Shown here: positions 7,720 through 13,146 of the stretch, in pieces
Numbering within the stretch: the first letter of the stretch is position 1
How the letters are laid out: each line of letters begins with the position of its first letter
Assembly (NCBI GenBank): GCA_030538115.1
Contig: JAUNUP010000056.1
Span: forward strand, 1-13,146
DNA length: 13,146 nucleotides
Origin: Dermatophilus congolensis
Lineage (GTDB): Bacteria > Actinomycetota > Actinomycetes > Actinomycetales > Dermatophilaceae
Direction: 5' to 3'
The notes under the pieces: model-generated
Told to the model about the DNA's origin: nothing
The model's input: the letters and a program-made list of their open reading frames with translations, nothing else
The model's database searches: none
Position numbers and translations under genes: made by a program

Positions 7720-8847
7720 ATGAACACCGCTAGCGAGCGCACGCCCACTGCCACTACGCCGACCTCTGCCACGGGGTCCGGCCCGATGTTGCGCCCCACC
7801 CTGCCGATCCCACGCAGCGGCTGGAGGGCCCTGGCCTACCGCGCGAGCGGGGGCTCGTGGAATCCCGGCCTGTCGGACAAGGAGCAGAAACGCCGCGACC
7901 GCGAAGCGCAGATCGCGACGCAACTGCGCGGCAAGCACGTGACCGCGTTCTTCTGCCTCAAGGGCGGAATCAGCAAGACCTCGACCACTGCCGCGGTGTC
8001 GACGGCGCTCGCGAACCTGCGCCCTGACCCGGTGTTCGCGATCGATGCCAACCCCGACGCGGGTGACCTGGCGGAGCGGCTCGTCGGCGAGCAGCTCGCG
8101 GGCATCACGGCGCTGTCCCGGCACATCGACCAGGTGTCGTCGCTCGAAGACCTGTCGCGGTACACAGTGACGGCGGGCCGGCTCACGGTGCTGCCGGGCG
8201 AGCCGAACCCGGTGCTCGGCGACTCCCTCTCCTCCAACGATTTCGAGCGGATCCTGCACACGGTGCAGCGGTTCTACTCCAACGTGCAGGTCGACTGCGG
8301 CACGGGCGTCACGCATCCGCTCATGTCGGGGATCCTGCGGTACACCTCGACCGCCGTCATCCCGGCGGCGTGGTCGGTGACGGGCGCGCGGCGTGCCATG
8401 GAGACGATCCAGTGGCTGCGTGACAACGGGTTCTCGCACCTGGCCGACTCGTGCGTCGTGGTGCTGACGGCGAAGGACATCGTGAGCAAGAGCGTCGACA
8501 AGGAGGCCGTGCAGCGGCACCTCGCCTCCGGCTCCGAACTGTTCATCGTGCCCGCGGACCCGCACATGGCCGACGGCGGCAGGTTCGACTGGGAGCAGCT
8601 CAAGCCCCGCACCCAAGAGGCGTTTCTCGACATCGCGGAGGCCGTCTCGCGCCGCTTCGGCCGCCACGACGACGAAGCCCAGCGCTGGCCCCTCCGCCAG
8701 CCGAGTCGCGGGGAGGCGCGCCACGCACGACCTGCCGCGACGGTCGGTGCGACCGAGCGTGCCACGGACCGCGGCGCAGAGGCCGGCCGCCCCCGCGCCC
8801 ACGCCGACGCGGACACGAGAGAGTCGACTCCGGCCCCGGCCCTCTGA
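7720..8847 (+). CDS. MinD/ParA-like P-loop ATPase
   Basis: This encodes 375 residues. A Pro/Thr-rich N-terminus (1-45) precedes the deviant Walker A motif CLKGGISKTSTT, with the signature Lys81 and the P-loop Lys86. Ser85 stands where MinD/ParA proteins normally have Gly (KGGxGKT). The switch/A' region is AIDANPDAGDLAERL (Asp109) and the Walker B-like strand is VQVDCGTG (Asp192). These identify the SIMIBI MinD/ParA group; the DANPDAGDL form resembles actinobacterial MinD-like ATPases associated with type VII secretion (EspI-like). Residues about 325-375 are an Arg/Ala/Pro-rich disordered tail. No ParB partner, parS-like site or ESX gene is visible, so it may position or regulate something encoded elsewhere. 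The ribosome site is weak (GAAAGA). The gene ends before a non-coding stretch and is probably host chromosome, not part of the neighbouring element. Confidence 0.8.
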   Translation: MNTASERTPTATTPTSATGSGPMLRPTLPIPRSGWRALAYRASGGSWNPGLSDKEQKRRDREAQIATQLRGKHVTAFFCLKGGISKTSTTAAVSTALANLRPDPVFAIDANPDAGDLAERLVGEQLAGITALSRHIDQVSSLEDLSRYTVTAGRLTVLPGEPNPVLGDSLSSNDFERILHTVQRFYSNVQVDCGTGVTHPLMSGILRYTSTAVIPAAWSVTGARRAMETIQWLRDNGFSHLADSCVVVLTAKDIVSKSVDKEAVQRHLASGSELFIVPADPHMADGGRFDWEQLKPRTQEAFLDIAEAVSRRFGRHDDEAQRWPLRQPSRGEARHARPAATVGATERATDRGAEAGRPRAHADADTRESTPAPAL

Positions 8848-8867
8848 CGCACGCCTGCCCTCCGACA

Positions 8868-8882
8868 CGCGCCTGAGGCGCG
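8868..8882 (+). terminator. Short hairpin after the ParA-like gene
   Basis: CGCGCC TGA GGCGCG forms a 6-bp GC stem with a 3-nt loop, 20 nt after the stop codon. There is no U-run. It is a plausible weak terminator for the ATPase gene. Confidence 0.35.
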
Positions 8883-8968
8883 GTCTCGGTCGCGGCGACG
8901 GCTCGGCGAGGCGCAGCGGTCACGACGTGGGCCGCGAGGTCTCAACTCTCGGACGATCCGACCTCTCC

Positions 8969-9028
8969 GTACCGATGCTGGTGTCAACAATCACCTCGTA
9001 GCAGGTGCGTTGACACCAGCATCGGTAC
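8969..9028. repeat. Long nested inverted repeat (20-bp arms)
   Basis: Bases 8969-8988 and 9009-9028 are perfectly complementary (20 bp). Inside, CACCT (8992-8996) pairs with AGGTG (9003-9007) around a 6-nt loop, with a small internal bulge between the two stems. The whole 60-nt segment folds as one interrupted hairpin. It lies between the ParA-like gene and the tRNA and is less GC-rich than its surroundings. It could be a strong terminator, a genome-wide palindromic repeat, or a remnant of a small mobile element. I see no flanking target duplication. Confidence 0.85.
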
Positions 9029-9194
9029 CAAGACCCGCCAATGCCCAGAACCCGAGACACCGAGCCCGATGGCCACCGAGCCCGACCACGAGGCCGAGGC
9101 GCCCGAGCGGGGGCCGAGGCGCCGGTTTCGAACCGACCCCAGACCCGTGAGAGACTGACCCGGTCGCAGCCCCGGAACCCGAGGCAACCGACAA

Positions 9195-9267
9195 GCCCTA
9201 GTAGCTCAGGGGATAGAGCACCGCTCTCCTAAAGCGGGTGTCGCAGGTTCGAATCCTGCCTGGGGCA
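9195..9267 (+). tRNA. tRNA-Arg (anticodon CCT)
   Basis: A full cloverleaf can be drawn. The acceptor stem is 9195-9201 with 9260-9266 (one U-G pair) and the discriminator is A9267. The D arm is 9204-9219. The anticodon stem is 9221-9225 with 9233-9237, and the loop CTCCTAA places CCT at 9228-9230. The T arm is GCAGG TTCGAAT CCTGC (9243-9259). The 3' CCA is not encoded. It decodes the rare AGG arginine codon. Its 3' end is the integration site of the element that follows. Confidence 0.97.
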
Positions 9268-9284
9268 CTTTCTTGCATCGCAGG
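9230..9284. other. Probable attL site of the integrated element
   Basis: The integrase stop codon (9285-9287) is only 17 nt past the tRNA 3' end. This is the typical arrangement when a tyrosine integrase uses the 3' half of a tRNA gene as attB and the element restores the tRNA sequence. The core identity segment should lie within the anticodon loop to 3' end of the tRNA. Its exact limits cannot be set without the second copy (attR), which is outside this window. Confidence 0.65.
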
Positions 9285-10478
9285 TCACGAGCCTTTTTCG
9301 TTCGTAGTCGAACTGTTCGAATCCGCCTTTTCGGTCGCTCGCGTGCCTGACGCGTGCCTTGAGGGCGTGCCCAGCGCCTCATTCACCCTGGCCAGAGCGG
9401 CCCTGTCGGCGTCGCTGCCCATCCAGTGCATGTAGGTATCGAGGGTGAGTTTCGCGGAGGCGTGACCGAGCCACGCGGCAACGGTCTTGATGTCGACACC
9501 GGCGAGAAGCCACAGCGTCGCCGCCGTGTGGCGCAGATCGTGAGGCCGACGACCGCAGCCCGTTTCATCCCAGCGCACGGCCCGCCGCCAGTTCGAGGTC
9601 AACAGGTAGCCGCCTTCGGGAGCCGTGAAGAGCAGGTCATCAAGTTCCTTGCCCTGCATCCACTCGCGGATGACGGGACGCACGAGGTCGGACAGCGGCA
9701 CCATCCGTGACCGTCCGCCCTTGGTGCGCGTCCGCTGAATGACGCGGCCGGTACGCCCCGACTGAGGCAGCGACCGACGAACGATGAGCGCCGGATACGG
9801 CACGTCGACCACGTCTCGAACGCGAAGGCCACGCAACTCCCCCAGGCGTACGCCGGTGAGGCCCAACACCAAGGTCACGTCGGCGTAGCGCTTCGTTCCC
9901 TGGTGCTGGCGCGGCCGGTTCCGCTGACTGTCGACCACCGCGAGCAGTTCGGGCAGCGTGAACGGGTTCATCGAGTTGTTGCCCCCGGCGCGCTCCCCCT
10001 CGGCGTCGTCGGGGCGCGGCAGCGGAACCCCGTCGACGGGCGAGACGCGGATACGGCGCGTCATCACGGCGTAAGCGAACAGACCCCGGAGGGTGACCCG
10101 CACTTTCGCGACGGTGGCAGGTGCCAGCTTCGCGGCGGCGTTGCCGAGCAGTTGCGACACATCGCCAGTGGTGATGGAACCGACGGCCCGATCCCCCATC
10201 GCCGGGCAGATGTGCGTGTCGAGCTGGGTCTGGTCCGATTCCCACGTGCGAGTAGCGACAGCGGTCTTGCGGTGCGTCATGTACTCGATCGACAGGTCGC
10301 GAACTGTGATCTTCCCGGCCGAGGGCGGCACGAAGTCGCCCACGATGAGCCGACGTTTCTGTTCGGTCTCCCACCGCGAAGCATCACCGCGCCGGTCGAA
10401 GGTCTGATCGGCCACGACCACGCCGCGATTCTTGACCTGCACCCGCCAGCGCCCCCCGGGTGTCTTGACGATGCTCAC
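9285..10478 (-). CDS. int: Tyrosine site-specific integrase
   Basis: This encodes 397 residues from GTG 10478, which overlaps the TGA stop of the excisionase gene by four bases (GTGA), so the two are probably translationally coupled. A longer frame to 10616 only reads through the excisionase gene. The N-terminus (SIVKTPGGRWRVQVKNRG) is an arm-binding AP2-like domain, followed by a SAM-like core-binding domain (about 60-160). The catalytic domain carries the full set: Arg211 in TGVRLGELRG, the TKGG lysine turn, His313 and Arg316 in HDLRHTAAT, His339 in LGHASAKL, and the nucleophile Tyr349 in LDTYMHW. It should recombine the element's attP with the tRNA-Arg attB and, with excisionase, reverse this. 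The C-terminal tail after about 370 is polar and probably disordered. All catalytic residues are present, so the enzyme looks active. Confidence 0.95.
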   Translation of the reverse strand: MSIVKTPGGRWRVQVKNRGVVVADQTFDRRGDASRWETEQKRRLIVGDFVPPSAGKITVRDLSIEYMTHRKTAVATRTWESDQTQLDTHICPAMGDRAVGSITTGDVSQLLGNAAAKLAPATVAKVRVTLRGLFAYAVMTRRIRVSPVDGVPLPRPDDAEGERAGGNNSMNPFTLPELLAVVDSQRNRPRQHQGTKRYADVTLVLGLTGVRLGELRGLRVRDVVDVPYPALIVRRSLPQSGRTGRVIQRTRTKGGRSRMVPLSDLVRPVIREWMQGKELDDLLFTAPEGGYLLTSNWRRAVRWDETGCGRRPHDLRHTAATLWLLAGVDIKTVAAWLGHASAKLTLDTYMHWMGSDADRAALARVNEALGTPSRHASGTRATEKADSNSSTTNEKGS

Positions 10479-10672
10479 CGCGCTGCCTCTCGCTGCGCGA
10501 AAATCCATGCGGTCAGGTCGTCGGCCGTCCAGAAACACCGCCGACCGATCTTGATGGCCGGGGCGAACCGGCCATGCGTGCGCAGGTGGTTCAGCGAGTT
10601 CACGCTGATACGGCACCAGTCGGCAGCCTCACCGGCGGTGAGCAGTCGCGGGGGCTCCAACGTGCTTTCCAT
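10475..10672 (-). CDS. xis: Excisionase, MerR-like helix-turn-helix DNA-binding protein
   Basis: This encodes 65 residues. The winged helix-turn-helix (HTH_17 type) covers most of it: LLTAGEAADWCRISVNSLNHL forms the helix-turn-helix, and AIKIGRRCFWTADDLTAWI forms the wing and the last helix. This length, fold and position directly upstream of the integrase gene are typical of AICE and phage excisionases, which bend attachment-site DNA and bias the integrase towards excision. The ATG at 10672 has a GAAGGGA ribosome site about eight bases upstream. The stop overlaps the integrase GTG. An 8-bp tandem repeat just upstream (10685-10700) could be a protein-binding site. An alternative reading is a small transcriptional regulator of the same fold. 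Confidence 0.85.
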   Translation of the reverse strand: MESTLEPPRLLTAGEAADWCRISVNSLNHLRTHGRFAPAIKIGRRCFWTADDLTAWIFAQREAAR

Positions 10673-10684
10673 GTCCAGATCCCT

Positions 10685-10700
10685 TCAAGCGGTCAAGCGG
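10685..10700. repeat. Tandem TCAAGCGG repeat upstream of xis
   Basis: TCAAGCGG occurs twice head to tail (10685-10692 and 10693-10700) in the 57-nt gap between the rep stop and the xis start, the longest non-coding gap within the visible element. It overlaps the ribosome-site region of xis on the - strand. It may be a binding site for a regulator or chance. Confidence 0.4.
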
Positions 10701-10729
10701 CCATGCGGTCGAGGTCGAGTGATGCGCGG

Positions 10730-12286
10730 TCAGCGCCGGTGTTCGGCGCGCCATTGGTCGTATTCGCGTGCGCGTGCGGCTGCGGCGTTGGCGAGTTCGG
10801 CGTCGCCGGGTTTGGGCCAGCCGGTGCCCGCGTACTCCCAGGAGCCGACGATCAGGGTGGTTTCGTCTGTGTCGTCGTCGGCGAGTAGGCGTGCTTCGAG
10901 GTCGCGGGTATCCAGCGGCACCCCGGTTCGGTGGGAGTGCTCGACGAGTCGCCGGAAGCGTGCACGTGCGGCGCGGAGTTTGCCCAGGGTGATCGAGAAG
11001 CGGCGTGACTTGGTGGAGAAGTGGCCCCGGAACCCGAGCATGTGCGCCCATTTCCCGATGAGCGCGTAGTGATCCAGGCCCGTCTTCGGGTCCAGCGGAA
11101 CCACGGTCGCGTGGTCGCCGTCGAGGGCACGGACGATAGACCGTTCGTGTGCATGCCGGTACAGCTCCCGACACTCGGCCGTCAGGCGCACCAGGTGAGG
11201 CCGGTCCCCCACTTGTCGCAGGTCGGTGGCGTCTTTGGTGGCGTACTTCGCGAGGTACCCCGCGACCTGTTCGGGCGTCAGCTCGTCAGAGGTGGCGAGG
11301 TCGCCCGCGCCGTGGGTGATGGTCTTGACGTCGAGCTGCGCACCCCACGCGAGTACACGGGGGCTGTCGGTCTCGAAGGCCGGCGGAGCGGTCACCGTCA
11401 CCGCACGGGCAGCGGCAGCGACCGCGCCGGCCAAGTCCTCAGCGTCGAACGGGCACGGCGTGCCGGGTCCGTCGGGGCCGTCGAGCCGGATCAGGGCGTG
11501 GAAGTGGATCGCCCCGCGTGCCTGGTACTCGGCGACCTTGGCGAACTGCACCGTGCACCGTTCACGCAACTTGGACTCGCTCACGCCGATGCGAGCGGCC
11601 AGGGCGCGACGGATGCCCGTGGTGGTGCGTCGCCACAGTTCGGGGGCGTGGAACTGCCACACCACCGCCGAAGTCCAGTCGCAGCAGTCCCAGCACAACG
11701 GAGCCCCGACAGCCGGGTCGTCCTCACCGTGCCGAGCCGAGCACGAGAGCCGCACACCGTGGGGGCACGTCGACACCCGATCCGAGGAACGGGGACGGCA
11801 CACCCCGTGGTTGGGTCGTAGCCCGTGGACGAGCCCGAACGAGGGGGCCGTGAGGGTGACGAACAGCAGCGGGCAGGCCGCGACCGTGGTGGGTACGGTT
11901 TTGCCGCCGACGACGCCGGAGCGGATCAGCTCGAACGTGTCGCGGGCGTAGGTGCGTGAGCAGGCCGGGCACACCGACGCGCGCCGGTTCCCGCACGGCA
12001 CGTACAACTCACCCAACGGCATGTCAGCGCTCGTGAACGACGAGACGACCTCGCCTGTCGCGGCGTCGATGGTGGTCGAGGTTCCGCGCAGACGGATCGG
12101 GTGCGTGCAGTTGTGCACACCCGCGAGGGTGTCCGCGAACGCCTCGTGTGTCCCGTCGAGGAGCCGCGCCACCAAGGACGAGGCCGGGAGGGTGCTGGGC
12201 AGTTCCAGCGGCGCACCCTCGGCGTATCCGGGGAACGTACCCCCGAGCAGCGAGGGTGCGTCACTGTGACCGACCAGAACCGACAT
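10730..12286 (-). CDS. Rolling-circle replication initiator, RepSA-like
   Basis: This encodes 518 residues from ATG 12286, one base after the whiB stop (TGACATG). An in-frame ATG at 12307 would add seven residues and overlap whiB. The N-terminal third has paired cysteines (CGNRRASVCPACSRTYARDTF; later CWDCCDW) that may bind zinc. The HUH motif is IHFHALIRL (His261, His263) and the catalytic tyrosine region is GYLAKYATK (Tyr344, Tyr348). These identify the replication initiator of AICEs of the RepSA type: it nicks the double-strand origin of the excised circle and stays covalently attached to the 5' end. I could not identify the nick site. Position between tra/whiB and xis/int fits the family. 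Which tyrosine is the nucleophile is not settled by the sequence. Confidence 0.92.
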   Translation of the reverse strand: MSVLVGHSDAPSLLGGTFPGYAEGAPLELPSTLPASSLVARLLDGTHEAFADTLAGVHNCTHPIRLRGTSTTIDAATGEVVSSFTSADMPLGELYVPCGNRRASVCPACSRTYARDTFELIRSGVVGGKTVPTTVAACPLLFVTLTAPSFGLVHGLRPNHGVCRPRSSDRVSTCPHGVRLSCSARHGEDDPAVGAPLCWDCCDWTSAVVWQFHAPELWRRTTTGIRRALAARIGVSESKLRERCTVQFAKVAEYQARGAIHFHALIRLDGPDGPGTPCPFDAEDLAGAVAAAARAVTVTAPPAFETDSPRVLAWGAQLDVKTITHGAGDLATSDELTPEQVAGYLAKYATKDATDLRQVGDRPHLVRLTAECRELYRHAHERSIVRALDGDHATVVPLDPKTGLDHYALIGKWAHMLGFRGHFSTKSRRFSITLGKLRAARARFRRLVEHSHRTGVPLDTRDLEARLLADDDTDETTLIVGSWEYAGTGWPKPGDAELANAAAARAREYDQWRAEHRR

Positions 12287-12287
12287 G

Positions 12288-12659
12288 TCAGGCCACCCCG
12301 ACCCCATCCAGGGCGAACGCGCCCTGCTCGGCCAGGAGGCGACCGCGCTTGCCGCGTACGGGCACCCACGAGGCCACCAACCCCGACCCGGAAGGCGCGG
12401 GGTCGTCGGTGGCCCAAGCGGGCGGGTCGAGGTGTGCGGTCTGTGCTGCGGGGTCGCGGTCGTGTCCGGCCCACCAGCCGCCGGTCACATCGAGGTCATC
12501 CACCGCGTTGAGGCAGTCGAACAACACCGGGCAGTCGGCGCAGATCGCGCGCATCGTCGCCGCTTGCCACAGGGTCACGTCGGCCGCATCGGTCGTCCAT
12601 GGCAGGTCGAGCCGCCCGGCACACGCCGCCCGCGCCGTCCACTGCGTCGAGGTGGTCAT
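12288..12659 (-). CDS. WhiB-family iron-sulfur transcriptional regulator
   Basis: This encodes 123 residues. Four cysteines in WhiB order, Cys13, Cys40, Cys43 and Cys49 (C-X26-C-X2-C-X5-C, within ICADCPVLFDC), would ligate a [4Fe-4S] cluster. The G(V/I)WGG turn of the family is divergent here (TGGWWAGHDRD, 59-69). The C-terminal half is longer than usual for WhiB and ends with a basic segment (PVRGKRGRLL, about 97-107) that could contact DNA. WhiB proteins usually act by binding the principal sigma factor and respond to redox or nitric oxide. The ATG shares four bases with the stop of the transfer gene (ATGA), and the stop is one base from the rep start, so it is made together with both. It is a candidate regulator of the element, a role played by Pra in pSAM2; that role is inference. 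Confidence 0.88.
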   Translation of the reverse strand: MTTSTQWTARAACAGRLDLPWTTDAADVTLWQAATMRAICADCPVLFDCLNAVDDLDVTGGWWAGHDRDPAAQTAHLDPPAWATDDPAPSGSGLVASWVPVRGKRGRLLAEQGAFALDGVGVA

Positions 12660-13146
12660 ACCGGCACCACCACCGAGGGCACGATCACCGGCAACGCCAC
12701 CGTATCGGCATCACTCGCAGCAGCGGCCGGTGCCGTGGTGGTCTGGCCAACGACGACGTTCGTCGACGCGAGGCGCAGATGCCCCGCCAGGGCCAGGCCG
12801 TCGGCGACACGACGCCGATACGTGGCGTAGTCGGTGAAGTGCATCCGCACCCGCCGCAACGGAGCACCCGGAGCCTCGAAGATCCCGACACCAGGCTTGA
12901 ACTGCCGCACCGCATCCAGACCTGCACGAGGGATGCCGTCATGCAGCATCGCCACCGCGTCACCGTTATCGACCCGCAGCGTGCACCGTACCGCCAGGTT
13001 CGCGCGGTCATCGGTCGCCAGAGCATCGGCGGACATGCGCTGTGCGATGACCAGGACGCAGAACCCGACCTTCGCGCCCTCCTTCACCAACCGGCCAACG
13101 GCACGTTCGAGCTGAGGCGCGATCCGGTCGGCACCCTTGGCACCCT
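12656..13146 (-). CDS. FtsK/SpoIIIE-type DNA transfer protein Tra, C-terminal part
   Basis: The 5' part lies beyond the window; about 162 C-terminal residues are visible, and the frame is open to the edge at 13146. The visible start KGADRIAPQLERAVGRLVKE, then GAKVGFCVLVIAQR and LAVRCTLRVDNGDAVAMLHD, are the last motor-domain motifs of FtsK/SpoIIIE translocases of the AICE TraSA type. The Walker A and B motifs would lie upstream, outside the window. The protein would form a hexameric pump at the membrane that moves double-stranded element DNA to a recipient. After the motor, a region with FTDYATYRRRVADGLALAG is followed by an Ala/Val-rich tail (about the last 40 residues). The stop codon overlaps the whiB start (ATGA), showing operon structure. 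Confidence 0.92.
   Translation of the reverse strand, partial: GAKGADRIAPQLERAVGRLVKEGAKVGFCVLVIAQRMSADALATDDRANLAVRCTLRVDNGDAVAMLHDGIPRAGLDAVRQFKPGVGIFEAPGAPLRRVRMHFTDYATYRRRVADGLALAGHLRLASTNVVVGQTTTAPAAAASDADTVALPVIVPSVVVPV

Larger units (their letters stand above)
8848..9194. other. Non-coding stretch before the tRNA
   Basis: These 347 bases hold no supportable gene. They contain a short hairpin (8868-8882), a long nested inverted repeat (8969-9028), a 9-nt direct repeat CGAGCCCGA (9061-9069, 9077-9085), and a 12-nt direct repeat GGCCGAGGCGCC (9092-9103, 9112-9123). I see no clear -35/-10 pair for the tRNA gene that follows. Confidence 0.6.
9268..13146 (-). mobile_element. Integrated actinomycete conjugative element (AICE), partial
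   Basis: Immediately downstream of tRNA-Arg(CCT) are five co-directed genes: FtsK/SpoIIIE-like transfer protein, WhiB-family regulator, HUH replication initiator, excisionase and tyrosine integrase. This module set (int, xis, rep, tra) defines the pSAM2-like AICEs, which excise as a circle, replicate by rolling circle and transfer double-stranded DNA with a single FtsK-type translocase. The genes are tightly packed with overlapping starts and stops, which suggests one transcript running towards the tRNA. The right end, attR and any spread or regulatory genes lie beyond the window. The element is as GC-rich as the host, so base composition does not reveal it. Confidence 0.88.

Noticed and set aside
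7627..8868. 413-codon - strand frame opposite the ParA-like gene
   Set aside because: Composition is random Arg/Gly/Ala-rich; the + strand carries intact KGG and DANPD motifs.
9121..9135. Sequence CGGTTTCGAACCG resembling a tRNA T-arm, possibly a second tRNA or duplicated att end
   Set aside because: Only a 5-bp stem around a 3-nt loop is present; no cloverleaf can be built and it does not match the tRNA-Arg T-arm beyond TTCGAA.
9903..11069. 388-codon + strand frame across int, xis and rep
   Set aside because: It spans three well-supported - strand genes and shows no domain.
1..13146. CRISPR array or insertion sequence
   Set aside because: No regularly spaced repeats of 23-40 nt and no transposase-like frame were seen on either strand.

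Overview
The window looks like chromosome of a high-GC actinobacterium. GC-rich coding leaves long antisense shadow frames, GTG and TTG starts are common, and there is a WhiB-family protein, an actinobacterial-type conjugative element and an actinobacterial SAF-domain gene next to mscL. I suspect the Micrococcales (a Dermacoccus- or Dermatophilaceae-like host), but the genus is a guess.

Left part (1-9194), ordinary chromosome. A single-pass membrane SAF-domain (CpaB-like) protein is followed by the mechanosensitive channel gene mscL on the + strand, ending at a strong 18-bp hairpin. Convergent to these, on the - strand, lies a very large DUF4011 / superfamily-1 helicase / Vsr-like nuclease protein, with a 70-residue protein coupled to its stop codon through a GTGA overlap. 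Upstream, also on the - strand, is a secreted phosphodiester glycosidase (NAGPA-domain) gene with its own terminator hairpin. A roughly 450-nt non-coding gap separates it from a + strand MinD/ParA-like ATPase with an atypical P-loop. A second non-coding stretch (8848-9194) holds a long nested inverted repeat.

Right part (9195-13146), an integrated element. A complete tRNA-Arg(CCT) is followed after 17 nt by the end of a tyrosine integrase gene. All element genes lie on the - strand, in transcription order: FtsK/SpoIIIE-type transfer protein (cut by the window edge), WhiB-family regulator, HUH-type rolling-circle replication initiator, excisionase, integrase, then the tRNA end. Junctions are tight: ATGA overlap tra/whiB, one-base gap whiB/rep, 57 nt rep/xis, GTGA overlap xis/int. 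This is the layout of an actinomycete integrative and conjugative element (AICE, pSAM2-like). Excisionase and integrase would move it in and out of the tRNA site, Rep would copy the excised circle, and the FtsK-like protein would pass double-stranded DNA between mycelia or cells. The far end (attR) and the rest of the transfer and spread genes are outside the window.

The most interesting items are the WhiB-type iron-sulfur regulator embedded between transfer and replication genes, the giant helicase whose Walker A lysine and motif VI arginine are both replaced, and the nested inverted repeat left of the tRNA. I found no complete new system that I could name with confidence.
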